A stretch of 64,000 bases of DNA from an uncultured Actinomycetes bacterium (GTDB lineage Bacteria > Actinomycetota > Actinomycetes > S36-B12 > UBA10799): NCBI GenBank assembly GCA_946803585.1, contig CAMPEQ010000011.1:372001-436000 (forward strand). The letters are read 5' to 3'. The notes beneath the pieces are model-generated. The model saw nothing but the letters and a program-made list of their open reading frames with translations. It had not been told where the DNA came from and searched no databases. Of the stretch, positions 7,739 through 16,943 are shown in pieces. The stretch's first letter is position 1; each line of letters starts with the position of its first letter. The position numbers and the translations under genes were made by a program.

Positions 7739-8668
7739 CTAGGCGAGACAACTAGCGTCCTTGACCGTTCCATTTGGGCAGGTGACGTTGACGAACGATG
7801 CTCCGGTATCGGTCAGGCCAGAAATGTTCGCATCGAGTAGGAAAGTGCCGACCAAGGCGGAGTAGCGGACATCGGCCCCGCTCAAGTTTGAGTCGCGCAA
7901 TCCCGTGCCGACGAGATTGGACCCAAGCGCGAACACATTGGAAAGGTTCGCTCCGTCCATGATTGCGCCGTTGAGAGTGGCACCGTAGAAGTACGCCTTC
8001 GAGAAGTCCGTTCCGATGGCGAATGCGCCGTTGAGTTGTGCGTTATCGAAGTTCGTCTTCTTGGCATTCGCGCCGCTGAGGGTGGAGCCGAAGAGGTTAG
8101 CGTTCGTGAAGTCGGTGGTCTTCTTTGCCTTCGTCGGGGGTCCGAACGGCGGTGGCGGCGGGTACTGATTCGACCCAGAGAGGTTAGCGCCGGTGAGGTC
8201 CGCTCCATAGAGGTTGGCGTTGATGAAGCTTGCATTCCGCAGGTTTGCCTTCTTCAGGGTGACTCCGCTGAGGTTCGCGTTGCCTGCCTTGGCCCTATTG
8301 AGTTGAGCTTTTGTCATCGTCGCGCCAGTGAAGTTCGCGAACTTAAGCTTGGCCTTCTTTAGGTTCGCCTTGGTCAGATCGGTATTGCTGAAGTTCGCCG
8401 AACTCAAGTTCGCTTTCGCAAAGTTGGCCTTCTTCAGATTCGCATTGCGGAAGTCAGCGCCCTTGAGCTTGGCGCCCTTGAAGTCCGCACCCTTGAGATT
8501 GCCATGAGCCTGCACAGTCCAGTTCATCGTCACGCCAGCGCACTTCGCACCCTTGGCCAGCGTGCAGGTTGCGCCCTGGGCTGGACTGGTCGCAGCCAGT
8601 AGACCGAAAGCTGCAACGACCGGGACGGTCAGGGCGACGGACAATGTACGAGTTCTCATAATCGGCAT
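7739..8668 (-). CDS. Secreted pentapeptide-repeat protein
   Basis: The 309-aa product starts with a Sec signal peptide (hydrophobic core VALTVPVVAAFGLLAA, cleavage near SPAQGA) and then consists of A(N/D)LxG/A(N/D)FxxA pentapeptide repeats from about residue 55 to the end. A Pro-rich insert (NQYPPPPPFGPP) interrupts them near residue 170, and Cys pairs sit at both ends. The repeats fold as a right-handed square beta-helix. Most known members are cytoplasmic, for example the DNA-mimic gyrase protectors, so export makes a structural or binding role outside the cell more likely. CAGGTG precedes ATG 8668. ATG 8659 is also possible. Confidence 0.88.
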   Translation of the reverse strand: MPIMRTRTLSVALTVPVVAAFGLLAATSPAQGATCTLAKGAKCAGVTMNWTVQAHGNLKGADFKGAKLKGADFRNANLKKANFAKANLSSANFSNTDLTKANLKKAKLKFANFTGATMTKAQLNRAKAGNANLSGVTLKKANLRNASFINANLYGADLTGANLSGSNQYPPPPPFGPPTKAKKTTDFTNANLFGSTLSGANAKKTNFDNAQLNGAFAIGTDFSKAYFYGATLNGAIMDGANLSNVFALGSNLVGTGLRDSNLSGADVRYSALVGTFLLDANISGLTDTGASFVNVTCPNGTVKDASCLA

Positions 8669-8769
8669 TATGCACCTGCCCGGGGCTGATGGGCGGCTCG
8701 TTCACTCGCGGGGGCTATTACCTCAGGTGTGGCCTACCTGCGGCACCCGCACACCCTGCGTAAAAGCCG

Positions 8770-8814
8770 TTGCCGAGATCCCGCGAGGCGGGATAGAATA
8801 CGAACATACGTTCG
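8770..8814 (+). promoter_or_regulatory. SOS promoter with LexA box
   Basis: TTGCCG (8770-8775) and TAGAAT (8793-8798) are separated by 17 bp. The palindrome CGAACATACGTTCG (8801-8814) overlaps the expected transcription start and fits the Gram-positive LexA consensus CGAACRNRYGTTYG. LexA bound here would block initiation until DNA damage. Confidence 0.85.
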
Positions 8815-8849
8815 AAGAAGTGCTAGAGACCTCGGGGGAGGTGGATGAG

Positions 8850-10187
8850 ATGTCGATCGAATTGTGGGGGCAGCCCACTGTTGACGATGCCATGGCAGTG
8901 CTTGGGGCGCTACAAGACGAAGTTGAGACGTTGAGTGGTGTCGATGCATCTGACCGGCTCTCGCGGGTAACAGCGTTGGCAGCACAGCTTGATGCCTACC
9001 GTGTCTCGCTGGTTGACACGATCCGCACGAGTGAGGTGTGGCGGGAGACAGACCCCAACGGCACCCCCGCTTCCTACTTGCGCAACGAGCACCTCATGGA
9101 TCAGCGGCAGGCAAAGTCCGACCTGCGAACCGCCACGGCATTCACCCGATTTCCTGAACTTGCGCAAGCTTGCCGGGCAGGTCGGGTCAGCCGTGCCAAA
9201 GTCGATGTCATCTTGGCGGTTGGGCTGAAGAACCAACATCGGGAAGATGCCCTAGGCGACTTCATTGCCATCTTCGTCGATCTGGCTGCTCGCGTCACGA
9301 TCTCGGACCTGAAGCGAACCCTTGAGCTTTGGGCTGATCAGATCGACCCCCTACCGAGCCCTGGTGACGGCAAGGACGCACATGCCCGACGAGAACTGCG
9401 CATTCACCAGCTCGGCGATGGGGTCAAACTCGATGGCTTCTTCGGCCCCGACCAAGGTATGCGGATCATGGTCGCAATCAACGGTGCCCTTGACCTGCAT
9501 CGCAGGGAGAATCCAGATGCCAAGGGGGCCGCTCAAGCCGATAATGCAAACGCCGAACATGGCAACTACCGGATAACCAATTCGACCGGTTCGCAACGGG
9601 CAGATGCGTTCATTGATGCCATCATCAACCCAATCCTGCAGGCTGGTTCGCTTCCGACTTCCGGCGGCGCTCCGGCCAATATCTGCGTGACAGTGCCACT
9701 CGAGCGCCTGCAGAGTCCAGACTCGCCCGTCGACGTCGATGAGCTCAAGGATCGCTTGGCGAACGGAACTTTGCGCCACCACTCTGCTGCAGTCGGTACG
9801 ACCAACGGTCCGGGCAACTTGCTGATCAACGCAGCCAAGGCCCAACAGCTTTCCTGTGACGCCACGATCCAGCGGATCATCCTGGATCCTGTTGGGAAGC
9901 CGCTGGATATCGGCCGTCGAACTCGCGTGATCCCCGAGCAAATCCGAACCGCCCTCGTCATCCGAGACGGGGGCTGCCGCTTCCCATTCTGCGACAAGCC
10001 AGCTGGATGGACCGAAGGTCACCATATTCAGCATTGGAGCCAGGGCGGGCCAACAAGCCTCGATAACCTCATTCTGCTCTGCTCTAGGCATCACCACCAG
10101 GTTCATTCCGAGCGAATACCGATCACCATGGGGAGAAACGGAATACCGAGAGTCGCGCTCGAGCACCGGTATAGCGATCGTTTGTAG
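8850..10187 (+). CDS. DUF222/HNH endonuclease (13E12-repeat type), SOS-controlled
   Basis: The ORF track starts at 8553, but that reading runs through the promoter and LexA box. ATG 8850 has GGAGG eight bases upstream. The 445-aa product contains the DUF222 region (residues about 15-330) and a C-terminal HNH nuclease domain near 375-425. The HNH domain has CRFPFC, the GHHIQHW core, NLILLC and HHHQVH, so the catalytic His-His-Asn-His set appears complete with a zinc Cys pair. These proteins are known as the 13E12 repeat family in M. tuberculosis, where several members have LexA boxes. They are often multicopy and their target is unknown. The gene interrupts the usual tmk-holB pair. Confidence 0.92.
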   Translation: MSIELWGQPTVDDAMAVLGALQDEVETLSGVDASDRLSRVTALAAQLDAYRVSLVDTIRTSEVWRETDPNGTPASYLRNEHLMDQRQAKSDLRTATAFTRFPELAQACRAGRVSRAKVDVILAVGLKNQHREDALGDFIAIFVDLAARVTISDLKRTLELWADQIDPLPSPGDGKDAHARRELRIHQLGDGVKLDGFFGPDQGMRIMVAINGALDLHRRENPDAKGAAQADNANAEHGNYRITNSTGSQRADAFIDAIINPILQAGSLPTSGGAPANICVTVPLERLQSPDSPVDVDELKDRLANGTLRHHSAAVGTTNGPGNLLINAAKAQQLSCDATIQRIILDPVGKPLDIGRRTRVIPEQIRTALVIRDGGCRFPFCDKPAGWTEGHHIQHWSQGGPTSLDNLILLCSRHHHQVHSERIPITMGRNGIPRVALEHRYSDRL

Positions 10188-10211
10188 CGATGACCTCAGT
10201 GATTGGTGAGG

Positions 10212-10249
10212 TGCCCCACATCGAGGTTACGCATGCGTAGGTTGGGGCA
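10212..10249. repeat. Nested palindrome between HNH and CsbD-like genes
   Basis: Outer arms TGCCCCA (10212-10218) and TGGGGCA (10243-10249) enclose a perfect 12-bp palindrome, TACGCATGCGTA (10228-10239). It may terminate the HNH transcript or serve as an operator for the downstream stress gene. No T-tract follows. Confidence 0.55.
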
Positions 10250-10342
10250 TGATGGAGGTGAGCAACACGAGATCCACCAGGGTTTGCCAGACCAACTATC
10301 GAGTCTGACGAGCCGAGATCTCCCAACCGAGAGGGTGAGCAT

Positions 10343-10537
10343 ATGAGCATCATCGACTCCACCAAGAACACTGCACTGTCCGTCAGCGGTCGCTCCAAAG
10401 AGATCGCCGGATTCGTCTTCAAGAACCGGGACCTTCAGACCGAAGGTAAGGCAGACCAGATCACCGCGAATCTCCGTCGCGCCCGCAGCAAAGGCACCGA
10501 GGCAGTCGCTTCCGTGCGCAAAGCGGCGGGGCTCTAA
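10343..10537 (+). CDS. CsbD-like small stress protein
   Basis: The 64-aa hydrophilic protein carries GRSKEIAGFVFKNRDLQTEGKADQI, which fits the CsbD pattern (GKxKExxGxxxxxxxLxxEGKxxQ), followed by a helical K/R/A tail. CsbD proteins accumulate under general stress (sigma-B control in Bacillus), and their molecular role is not established. ATG 10343 is preceded by GAGAGGGTGAG. It lies between the SOS-type HNH gene and convergent tmk. Confidence 0.7.
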   Translation: MSIIDSTKNTALSVSGRSKEIAGFVFKNRDLQTEGKADQITANLRRARSKGTEAVASVRKAAGL

Positions 10538-10610
10538 TCCGCCGACCGCATTCCGCCCAGCTGTGATCCGCTAGGGCTGATCTAGACCCAGATATATCGC
10601 GATCGCGCGG

Positions 10611-11243
10611 CTAGCCTAGGAGGCTGGTCGTGGCGGTCGCGATGCTATTTGCGATGACATCTGGCGACTGATCCGCCTCGATTACTAGATAGCGCCGCGG
10701 GTGCTCATTCGCCGCCATCAGGAACGCGGATCGCACCATCTCGTGAAAGCCCAGGTTCTCCGACTCCATCCGATCCGGTGCAGCATTCACTTGTCCTGCA
10801 CGGGCTAGACCCACAGTCGGATCGATATCCAGGATCAGCGTCAGATCAGGTAGTAGGCCGCCCGTCGCCCAGTGGCTCAATTCGCGGATCCTCTCGGCGC
10901 CGAGGTCGCGACCGAGGCCTTGGTAGGCAACCGAGGAATCAACGAACCGATCGCAAATAACGATCTTGCCGCTGGCTAACGCTGGTTCGATGAGGGCTGA
11001 GACGTGCTCGGCCCGCGCGGCGGCGAATAGCAACGCCTCGGCGCGTGGATTGAGACCGGAGTATTCGGGGTCGAGCACTAGTTCGCGGATCGCTTCGGCC
11101 CCCGCGGTGCCGCCTGGCTCTCGCGTAACGACGACCTCGTAGCCACTCGCACGAAGTGATGCGGCCAGCCGGGCAACTTGCGTCGACTTCCCTGCGCCTT
11201 CACCGCCTTCAAAGACGATGAACGCTCCCCGCTGAATGTTCAT
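10611..11243 (-). CDS. tmk: Thymidylate kinase
   Basis: The 210-aa enzyme phosphorylates dTMP to dTDP. It shows the P-loop FEGGEGAGKST at residues 10-20, TREPGGT for substrate binding, the DRFVDSS motif near residue 98, and a LID-region AGQVNAAPDRMESE. Length and motif order are those of the family. It begins 19 bp after the topA stop on the same strand, so the two are probably cotranscribed. The usual next gene, holB, is displaced by about 3 kb. Confidence 0.96.
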   Translation of the reverse strand: MNIQRGAFIVFEGGEGAGKSTQVARLAASLRASGYEVVVTREPGGTAGAEAIRELVLDPEYSGLNPRAEALLFAAARAEHVSALIEPALASGKIVICDRFVDSSVAYQGLGRDLGAERIRELSHWATGGLLPDLTLILDIDPTVGLARAGQVNAAPDRMESENLGFHEMVRSAFLMAANEHPRRYLVIEADQSPDVIANSIATATTSLLG

Positions 11244-11262
11244 ACTGCTACTTGACCACGGT

Positions 11263-14007
11263 CTACTTCACAGCCGACTTCTTGGCGGTGCTCTTCTTAG
11301 CAGCACTCTTTTTGGCTGTGCTTTTCTTCGCTGCGGTCTTCTTAGCGGGGGCCTTCTTCGCAGCTTTCTTAGCCCGCTTCTTTGGCGGCCCAGCCGCTCG
11401 GCGATCGGCGAGGAGTTCGACCGCTCGTTGCAGGGTGATCGTATTGGGATCATCCGCAACTCGAAGTGATGCGTTGGTCTCGCCGTCGGTGACGTACGGG
11501 CCGAACCGGCCATCCTTCAACATAATCATCGACTCGGTTGTTGGATCCGGACCGATCTCCTTACCCGGATCGGCTGCCGCGCGTCCGCGCTTCTTCGGCT
11601 CAGCAAGGAGTTTGAGTGCACCCTCCTCGTCGATCGAGAACAGGCTGGGCTCATCGGGCAACGAACGTGATTCCTTATTCCACGTGATGTACGGGCCGTA
11701 GCGGCCGTTACGCGCCAGGATCTCTTCGCCATCCTCGGGGTGGGCACATACGACGCGGGGTAGCGAGAGCAGCTTCATGGCGTCGTCGAAGGTCACGGTG
11801 TCTAGGTTCATGTCCTTGAACAGCGAAGCGGTTCGAGGTTTCACAGTTGCCTTGCGGCGGCGCTTTGGCTTCTTCTCGCCCTCGGCGACTGGCTCGGGTT
11901 CGGGCTCTTCAGGTAGAAGTTCGGTGACGTAAGGACCGTAGCGTCCGGTCTTAGCAACGATGACGTTACCGCTGGCTGGGTCTATCCCAAGTTCGCGATC
12001 ACCCGAGGGCATCGCGAGTAACTCTTCGGCGACCGTTGCGGTTAGCTCGTCCGGTGCCATATCAGCAGGAACGTTCGCTCGTTCGCCATCCTTTTCCAAG
12101 TACGGGCCGTATCGACCGACCCGCAGTAGTGCATCCGAGTCGCGGATAGGGAAGGTAGAGATACCCCGGGCATCGATATCGCCTAGACCAGCAACGAGTT
12201 GGTGCAGACCGGGGAAGTCCTTACCAGCGATTCCGGTACCACCCCGGTAGAAGTTCTCGAGCACCTGTAGCCGGGCCACGTCACCGGAGGCGACCGTATC
12301 GAGCGTCTGTTCCATCGTGGCGGTGAAGTCGTAGTCAACGAGGCCGCCGAAGTGCTCCTCCAGGAGCCGGATAACCGCGAAGGCTAACCAGCTTGGGGTC
12401 AGCGCAGTACCTCGTTTGAATACGTACCCACGATCCACGAGCACCGTCATGATCGAGGCGTAAGTACTTGGACGTCCGATACCGCGTTCTTCGAGCTGCT
12501 TTACCAGGCTGGCTTCGGTAAATCGGGCAGGTGGTTTGGTCGAATGTGGATCGACACTGAGGTCCGCGAGAGTGACCGTCTCCCCTTCGGCAAGAGCCGG
12601 TAGGCGGACCTCTTTCTTCTTACCGTCGTCCGCTGACGTCGCCTCGTCATCGCCCTCTTCGTAGGCGGCAAGGAAACCGGGGAAGGTGACAACCGTCCCG
12701 CTCGCACTGAACTCGGCACGTCGGTCGTCACTGGCCACGGCAGTCAACTTGATCGTGGTGGTAGCGATCTTTGCGTCAGCCATCTGCGACGCGACAGTGC
12801 GCTTCCAGATCAAGTCGTACAGCGCGAACTCATCGCCATGCAGCGTTCCGGCCACCTCAGCGGGAGTGCGGAAGACATCTCCGGACGGGCGAATCGCCTC
12901 GTGCGCCTCTTGGGCGTTCTTAACTTTGCGCTCGTAGCGCCGAGGGGCGGGAGAAACGTGGTCGTCTCCGTATAGCGCACCAGCCTGTTTGCGGGCTGCA
13001 CTAATCGCGGAGTCCGACAACGTGGTGGAGTCGGTACGCATATAGGTAATGAAGCCTCGCTCATAGAGGCCCTGGGCGATACTCATCGTGCGCTGTGCTC
13101 CCCAGCGCAGCTTGTTCGAGGCCTCTCGCTGCAAGGTGGAAGTCATGAACGGGGCAGCGGGTTTGCGCGTTCCGGGACGGCGTTCAACCGAAGTCACCGA
13201 CATCGGAGCATCCGTCAGTGCCGCGGCGAGCCCGCGGGCGCCAGCCTCATCTAGGCGCAGCAGATCGGGCTTCTTGAGCTGTCCGTTGTCGTCGAAGTCG
13301 TTACCGGAAGCAATACGCGAGCCATCCACCGATACCAGCCGAGCGGAGAACGACCCAGGGTCGACTGTCGCAGCGAGGTCCCAATATGAGGCGGTGGTGT
13401 AAGCGATTCGGGCACGTTCGCGGTCAACAATAAGCCGCAGTGCTACCGACTGCACCCGTCCAGCCGACAAGCCCTGCATAACCTTCTTCCACAGGACGGG
13501 CGAGACCTCAAAGCCATAAAGGCGATCGAGGATTCGGCGGGTCTCTTGGGCATCGACAAGGGAGCGATTGAGATCGCGGGTTTGTTCAGAAGCGCGCTGG
13601 ATTGCCTCTTTGGTGATCTCGTGGAAGACCATCCGCTTGACCGGAACCTTGGGTTTGAGGACCTCCAGCAGATGCCAGGCGATGGCCTCTCCCTCGCGGT
13701 CCTCATCTGTTGCGAGTAGGAGCTCGTCAGCTGACTCGAGCTTCTTCTTAAGCTCCGCAACCTTTGCCTTCTTCGACGGCGGAATAACCCAGATCGGCGC
13801 AAAGTCGTTGTCGACATCGATCGCCATCCGCGCCCACGGCAGCCCTTTGTACTTGGCGGGGGTGTCTGCGGCGTTCTTTGGGAGGTCGCGAATATGGCCG
13901 ACACTGGAGTCGACGTCATAGCCAGCGCCCAGGTAACCCTGGATCGTCTTAGCCTTCGCCGGTGACTCGACAATGACGAGGCGCCGAACAACATCTTTCG
14001 TGGGCAC
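11263..14007 (-). CDS. topA: DNA topoisomerase I
   Basis: The 914-aa type IA topoisomerase relaxes negative supercoils. Toprim begins at RRLVIVESPAKAKTIQGYLG and continues to the metal motif TDEDREGEAIAWH. The catalytic Tyr is in GFITYMRTDSTTLS. In place of Cys4 zinc fingers it has four copies of the actinobacterial C-terminal repeat G-R-(Y/F)-GPY, followed by a Lys/Ala tail of about 40 residues (AKKAPAKKTAAKKS type), which in mycobacteria and streptomycetes gives processivity. GTG 14007 has AAGGAG eight bases upstream. Confidence 0.97.
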   Translation of the reverse strand: MPTKDVVRRLVIVESPAKAKTIQGYLGAGYDVDSSVGHIRDLPKNAADTPAKYKGLPWARMAIDVDNDFAPIWVIPPSKKAKVAELKKKLESADELLLATDEDREGEAIAWHLLEVLKPKVPVKRMVFHEITKEAIQRASEQTRDLNRSLVDAQETRRILDRLYGFEVSPVLWKKVMQGLSAGRVQSVALRLIVDRERARIAYTTASYWDLAATVDPGSFSARLVSVDGSRIASGNDFDDNGQLKKPDLLRLDEAGARGLAAALTDAPMSVTSVERRPGTRKPAAPFMTSTLQREASNKLRWGAQRTMSIAQGLYERGFITYMRTDSTTLSDSAISAARKQAGALYGDDHVSPAPRRYERKVKNAQEAHEAIRPSGDVFRTPAEVAGTLHGDEFALYDLIWKRTVASQMADAKIATTTIKLTAVASDDRRAEFSASGTVVTFPGFLAAYEEGDDEATSADDGKKKEVRLPALAEGETVTLADLSVDPHSTKPPARFTEASLVKQLEERGIGRPSTYASIMTVLVDRGYVFKRGTALTPSWLAFAVIRLLEEHFGGLVDYDFTATMEQTLDTVASGDVARLQVLENFYRGGTGIAGKDFPGLHQLVAGLGDIDARGISTFPIRDSDALLRVGRYGPYLEKDGERANVPADMAPDELTATVAEELLAMPSGDRELGIDPASGNVIVAKTGRYGPYVTELLPEEPEPEPVAEGEKKPKRRRKATVKPRTASLFKDMNLDTVTFDDAMKLLSLPRVVCAHPEDGEEILARNGRYGPYITWNKESRSLPDEPSLFSIDEEGALKLLAEPKKRGRAAADPGKEIGPDPTTESMIMLKDGRFGPYVTDGETNASLRVADDPNTITLQRAVELLADRRAAGPPKKRAKKAAKKAPAKKTAAKKSTAKKSAAKKSTAKKSAVK

Positions 14008-14205
14008 GAAACGTGCTCCTTTGCATTGATCTTGTTACTTGGCTGGGTGGTGCTGGGGCGATTCCCCTGTCGACACAATAGGCAATTCCGATATGGACGT
14101 TACCCACGATGTCAAACCGACCCGAGATGTACCCCCACAAATACCGTTTCAAACATTCGCTGGACGTATCCCTTTTGATCGTTCATAGGGCGAGTAGAGA
14201 AAGCG

Positions 14206-14253
14206 AATAGGGCCGTGGGCGACACACCATGGTGTGCCACTCACGACCCTATT
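14206..14253 (-). terminator. Hairpin terminator downstream of hppA
   Basis: AATAGGG-c-CGTG pairs with CACG-a-CCCTATT around an inner ACACCATGGTGT palindrome. On the minus strand it is followed by the pyrimidine-rich CGCTTTCTCT. It lies about 30 bp past the hppA stop. The rest of the 270-bp gap to topA shows nothing I can name. Confidence 0.65.
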
Positions 14254-14281
14254 GCGCGGTGTAGCGGTTGCTAGCTGCTCA

Positions 14282-16738
14282 CTAGCTGACCGGCGTTGAC
14301 TCTTCTTTCGAATCGCCGTTGCCGTTGTCAGCAGCCTCATCGGAGGCCGGTGCGTCAGCGGTGTCACCTGGTGACTGCGGATCGTCGGAACCCTTGAGGT
14401 TCTCGTCGATGTCGTCCTCGCCGACGGCAATCGGGCGACGGTTGCTGATGATGACGGCAGCCACAATGATGGCGGTCGCGCCGGCAGCAATACCTAGCCG
14501 TAGCCCGGTCTGCTCGGTGAGGAACATCGTCACAACTGCTGGTGCGATAAGCAGAGCGACCAAGTTCATGACCTTGATGAGCGGGTTGATGGACGGGCCG
14601 GCGGTGTCCTTGAACGGATCACCGACTGTGTCACCAATAACGGTGGCCTCGTGCGCTGGTGAGCCCTTTCCACCGTAGTTGCCATCCTCGACGTACTTCT
14701 TGGCGTTATCCCATGCCCCACCGGAGTTGGACAAGAAGACGGCCATCAGCAGTCCGGTCGCAATCGTTCCGACCAGGAAGGCACCGAGAGCGCCGATACC
14801 GAGAGAGAACCCAACCGCGATCGGTGTGAGTACCGCGAGCAGGCCAGGTGTGGCCAGCTCACGGAGCGAATCGCGAGTCACGATGTCGACGACGCGAGCG
14901 TACTCAGGCTTCTCCGTACCTTCCATGATGCCGGGGTGATCGCGGAACTGGCGGCGAACCTCGAAGATAACCGCACCTGCGGCACGGGAGACGGCGTTGA
15001 TAGCCAGCCCCGAGAACAGGAACACGACAGCGGCACCGATGATCAGACCGACCAAGTTACGCGGGTTGGCCACATCAAGAATGCCCAGGTACTGGGTTCC
15101 ATTGGTGAAGCCGAGTCCTTCCAGAACACGTGGGGTGCTCTCCTGGACTGATACCACTGCCTCGCTAATCGAGTCTCGGAATGCTCCGAATAGCGCGGTC
15201 GCCGCTAGGACAGCCGTCGCAATCGCGATTCCCTTGGTGATTGCCTTGGTGGTGTTTCCGACAGCGTCCAGGCTGGTAAGAACCTGCGCGCCTTCCTCAT
15301 CAACGTCACCGGACATCTCGGCAATACCTTGGGCATTGTCCGAGATCGGTCCGAACGTATCCATCGCGACGATGACGCCGACGGTGGTGAGCAATCCGGT
15401 ACCGGCCATCGCGATGGCGAACAGGCTCAGCAGCAGCGAACCGCCGCCGAGTAGGAACGCACCGTAGACGGCGGCACATACAACCAGCGCGGAGTAAACA
15501 GCCGACTCCAGCCCGAGTGAGATACCCGAGAGGATGACGGTTGCTGGCCCGGTCAGTGAGGACTGCGAGACGGTGTCGACCGGCTTGCGGTCAGTCTCGG
15601 TGAAGTAGCCCGTGAGGACCTGCATAGCTGCTGCCAGCAAGATTCCGATCAGGACTGCACCGATGATGATGTAGCGGGGGTTAACCGTGGTCAGTTCGAA
15701 GACCTCGAGTCCCAAACGTGGGAAGTCAACGCCCTTGAGCTCGGCCAGTGTGGCTGGTAGGAGCAAGAAGGAACCGACGACGACCAACACGGCCGAGATG
15801 ATCGCCGAGATGAAGAAGCCACGGTTAATGGCGGTCATACCCGAACGGTCGTTCTTTCGCGGCGCAATGGTGAAGATACCGATCATCGCAGTGATGACAC
15901 CAATGGCCGGAATGATCAGCGGAAGAACGAGCCCGATTTCACCGAAGGCTGCCTTACCCAAAATGAGTGCAGCCACGAGCGTGACGGCGTAGGACTCGAA
16001 GAGGTCAGCTGCCATACCCGCGCAGTCGCCCACGTTGTCGCCGACGTTGTCAGCGATGGTGGCGGCGTTGCGGGGGTCATCCTCTGGGATGCCTTGCTCG
16101 ACCTTGCCGACCAGGTCGGCGCCGACGTCGGCAGCCTTGGTGAAGATTCCGCCACCGACTCGCATGAACATAGCGAGAAGAGCGGCACCAAATCCGAAGC
16201 CTTCAAGGACCTTGGGGGCGTCTCCCTTATAGATAAGGACGACGAGCGCGGCACCGAAGAGTCCAAGCCCAACGGTGAACATTCCGGCAACGCCACCGGA
16301 GCGGATCGCGATCTTCATCGCTGGAACCTCGCCCGCGTCTTGCGCGGCGGCTGCGACGCGAACGTTGGCCCGAACTGCTAGCCACATTCCGACGTAGCCC
16401 GTGACACCGGAGAACACTGCTCCGACGACGAAGAAGATGGACCGACCGATTCGCTCCGAGTTGGTCTCGGCCGGAAGCAGGAATAAAACGAAGAAGACGA
16501 TGACAGCAAAGATGCTGAGCGTCTTGAACTGGCGGGTCAGGTATGCGGCGGCGCCCTCTTGCACGGCCCCGGCGATCTCCTGCATGTTCTCAGTGCCCTG
16601 GCTGTTGGCGAGTACGCCACGAACCAGGACCGCCGCCACTACCAGCGCTAGTAAGGCAATGAGAGCCACAATCACCGCGTAGGTGAAGTTGGCGCCTTCT
16701 AGCGCGACAGTGACGTCGGCAGCCAAAACTGCTGACAT
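14282..16738 (-). CDS. hppA: Membrane-bound proton-translocating pyrophosphatase, K+-independent type
   Basis: The 818-aa polytopic protein couples PPi hydrolysis to H+ export. It has the substrate motif DVGADLVGKVEQGIPEDDPRN, the NVGDNVGDCAGM block, and a C-terminal NTSGGAWDN-like segment (SNSGGAWDNAKKYVEDG) with GDTVGDPFKDTAGPS. The diagnostic position reads GNTTKAITKG. Lys in place of Ala marks the K+-independent subfamily. About 16 helices are expected. The C-terminus carries an unusual acidic tail of about 45 residues rich in D, E, S and P. It is monocistronic with a strong hairpin downstream. Confidence 0.96.
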   Translation of the reverse strand: MSAVLAADVTVALEGANFTYAVIVALIALLALVVAAVLVRGVLANSQGTENMQEIAGAVQEGAAAYLTRQFKTLSIFAVIVFFVLFLLPAETNSERIGRSIFFVVGAVFSGVTGYVGMWLAVRANVRVAAAAQDAGEVPAMKIAIRSGGVAGMFTVGLGLFGAALVVLIYKGDAPKVLEGFGFGAALLAMFMRVGGGIFTKAADVGADLVGKVEQGIPEDDPRNAATIADNVGDNVGDCAGMAADLFESYAVTLVAALILGKAAFGEIGLVLPLIIPAIGVITAMIGIFTIAPRKNDRSGMTAINRGFFISAIISAVLVVVGSFLLLPATLAELKGVDFPRLGLEVFELTTVNPRYIIIGAVLIGILLAAAMQVLTGYFTETDRKPVDTVSQSSLTGPATVILSGISLGLESAVYSALVVCAAVYGAFLLGGGSLLLSLFAIAMAGTGLLTTVGVIVAMDTFGPISDNAQGIAEMSGDVDEEGAQVLTSLDAVGNTTKAITKGIAIATAVLAATALFGAFRDSISEAVVSVQESTPRVLEGLGFTNGTQYLGILDVANPRNLVGLIIGAAVVFLFSGLAINAVSRAAGAVIFEVRRQFRDHPGIMEGTEKPEYARVVDIVTRDSLRELATPGLLAVLTPIAVGFSLGIGALGAFLVGTIATGLLMAVFLSNSGGAWDNAKKYVEDGNYGGKGSPAHEATVIGDTVGDPFKDTAGPSINPLIKVMNLVALLIAPAVVTMFLTEQTGLRLGIAAGATAIIVAAVIISNRRPIAVGEDDIDENLKGSDDPQSPGDTADAPASDEAADNGNGDSKEESTPVS

Positions 16739-16943
16739 TCGGGTCTCCTTGTCACGGTGAAGTAGGGCAAAATCTCGCGCTCAACGCGGTAGCTCTACAA
16801 CGAACGCAGGCATGCCGCATAGACGAGGCTCGACCCTAGCCTTCGGAACCGCCTCGTGTTCAAGGCGGCGAATTGCCGCGAGTGTATGCCGAAAGAGTGA
16901 CAGAAGTTGCGACCGACCCCCGAGGGTGCCGTCAAATATCTGA

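Noticed and set aside
9351-10166. 271-aa ORF antisense to the HNH gene
   Set aside because: Shadow frame with no plausible domain. The HNH motif on the other strand accounts for the conservation.
14149-14490. 113-aa minus-strand ORF at the end of hppA
   Set aside because: It overlaps hppA in another frame and runs through the terminator hairpin.
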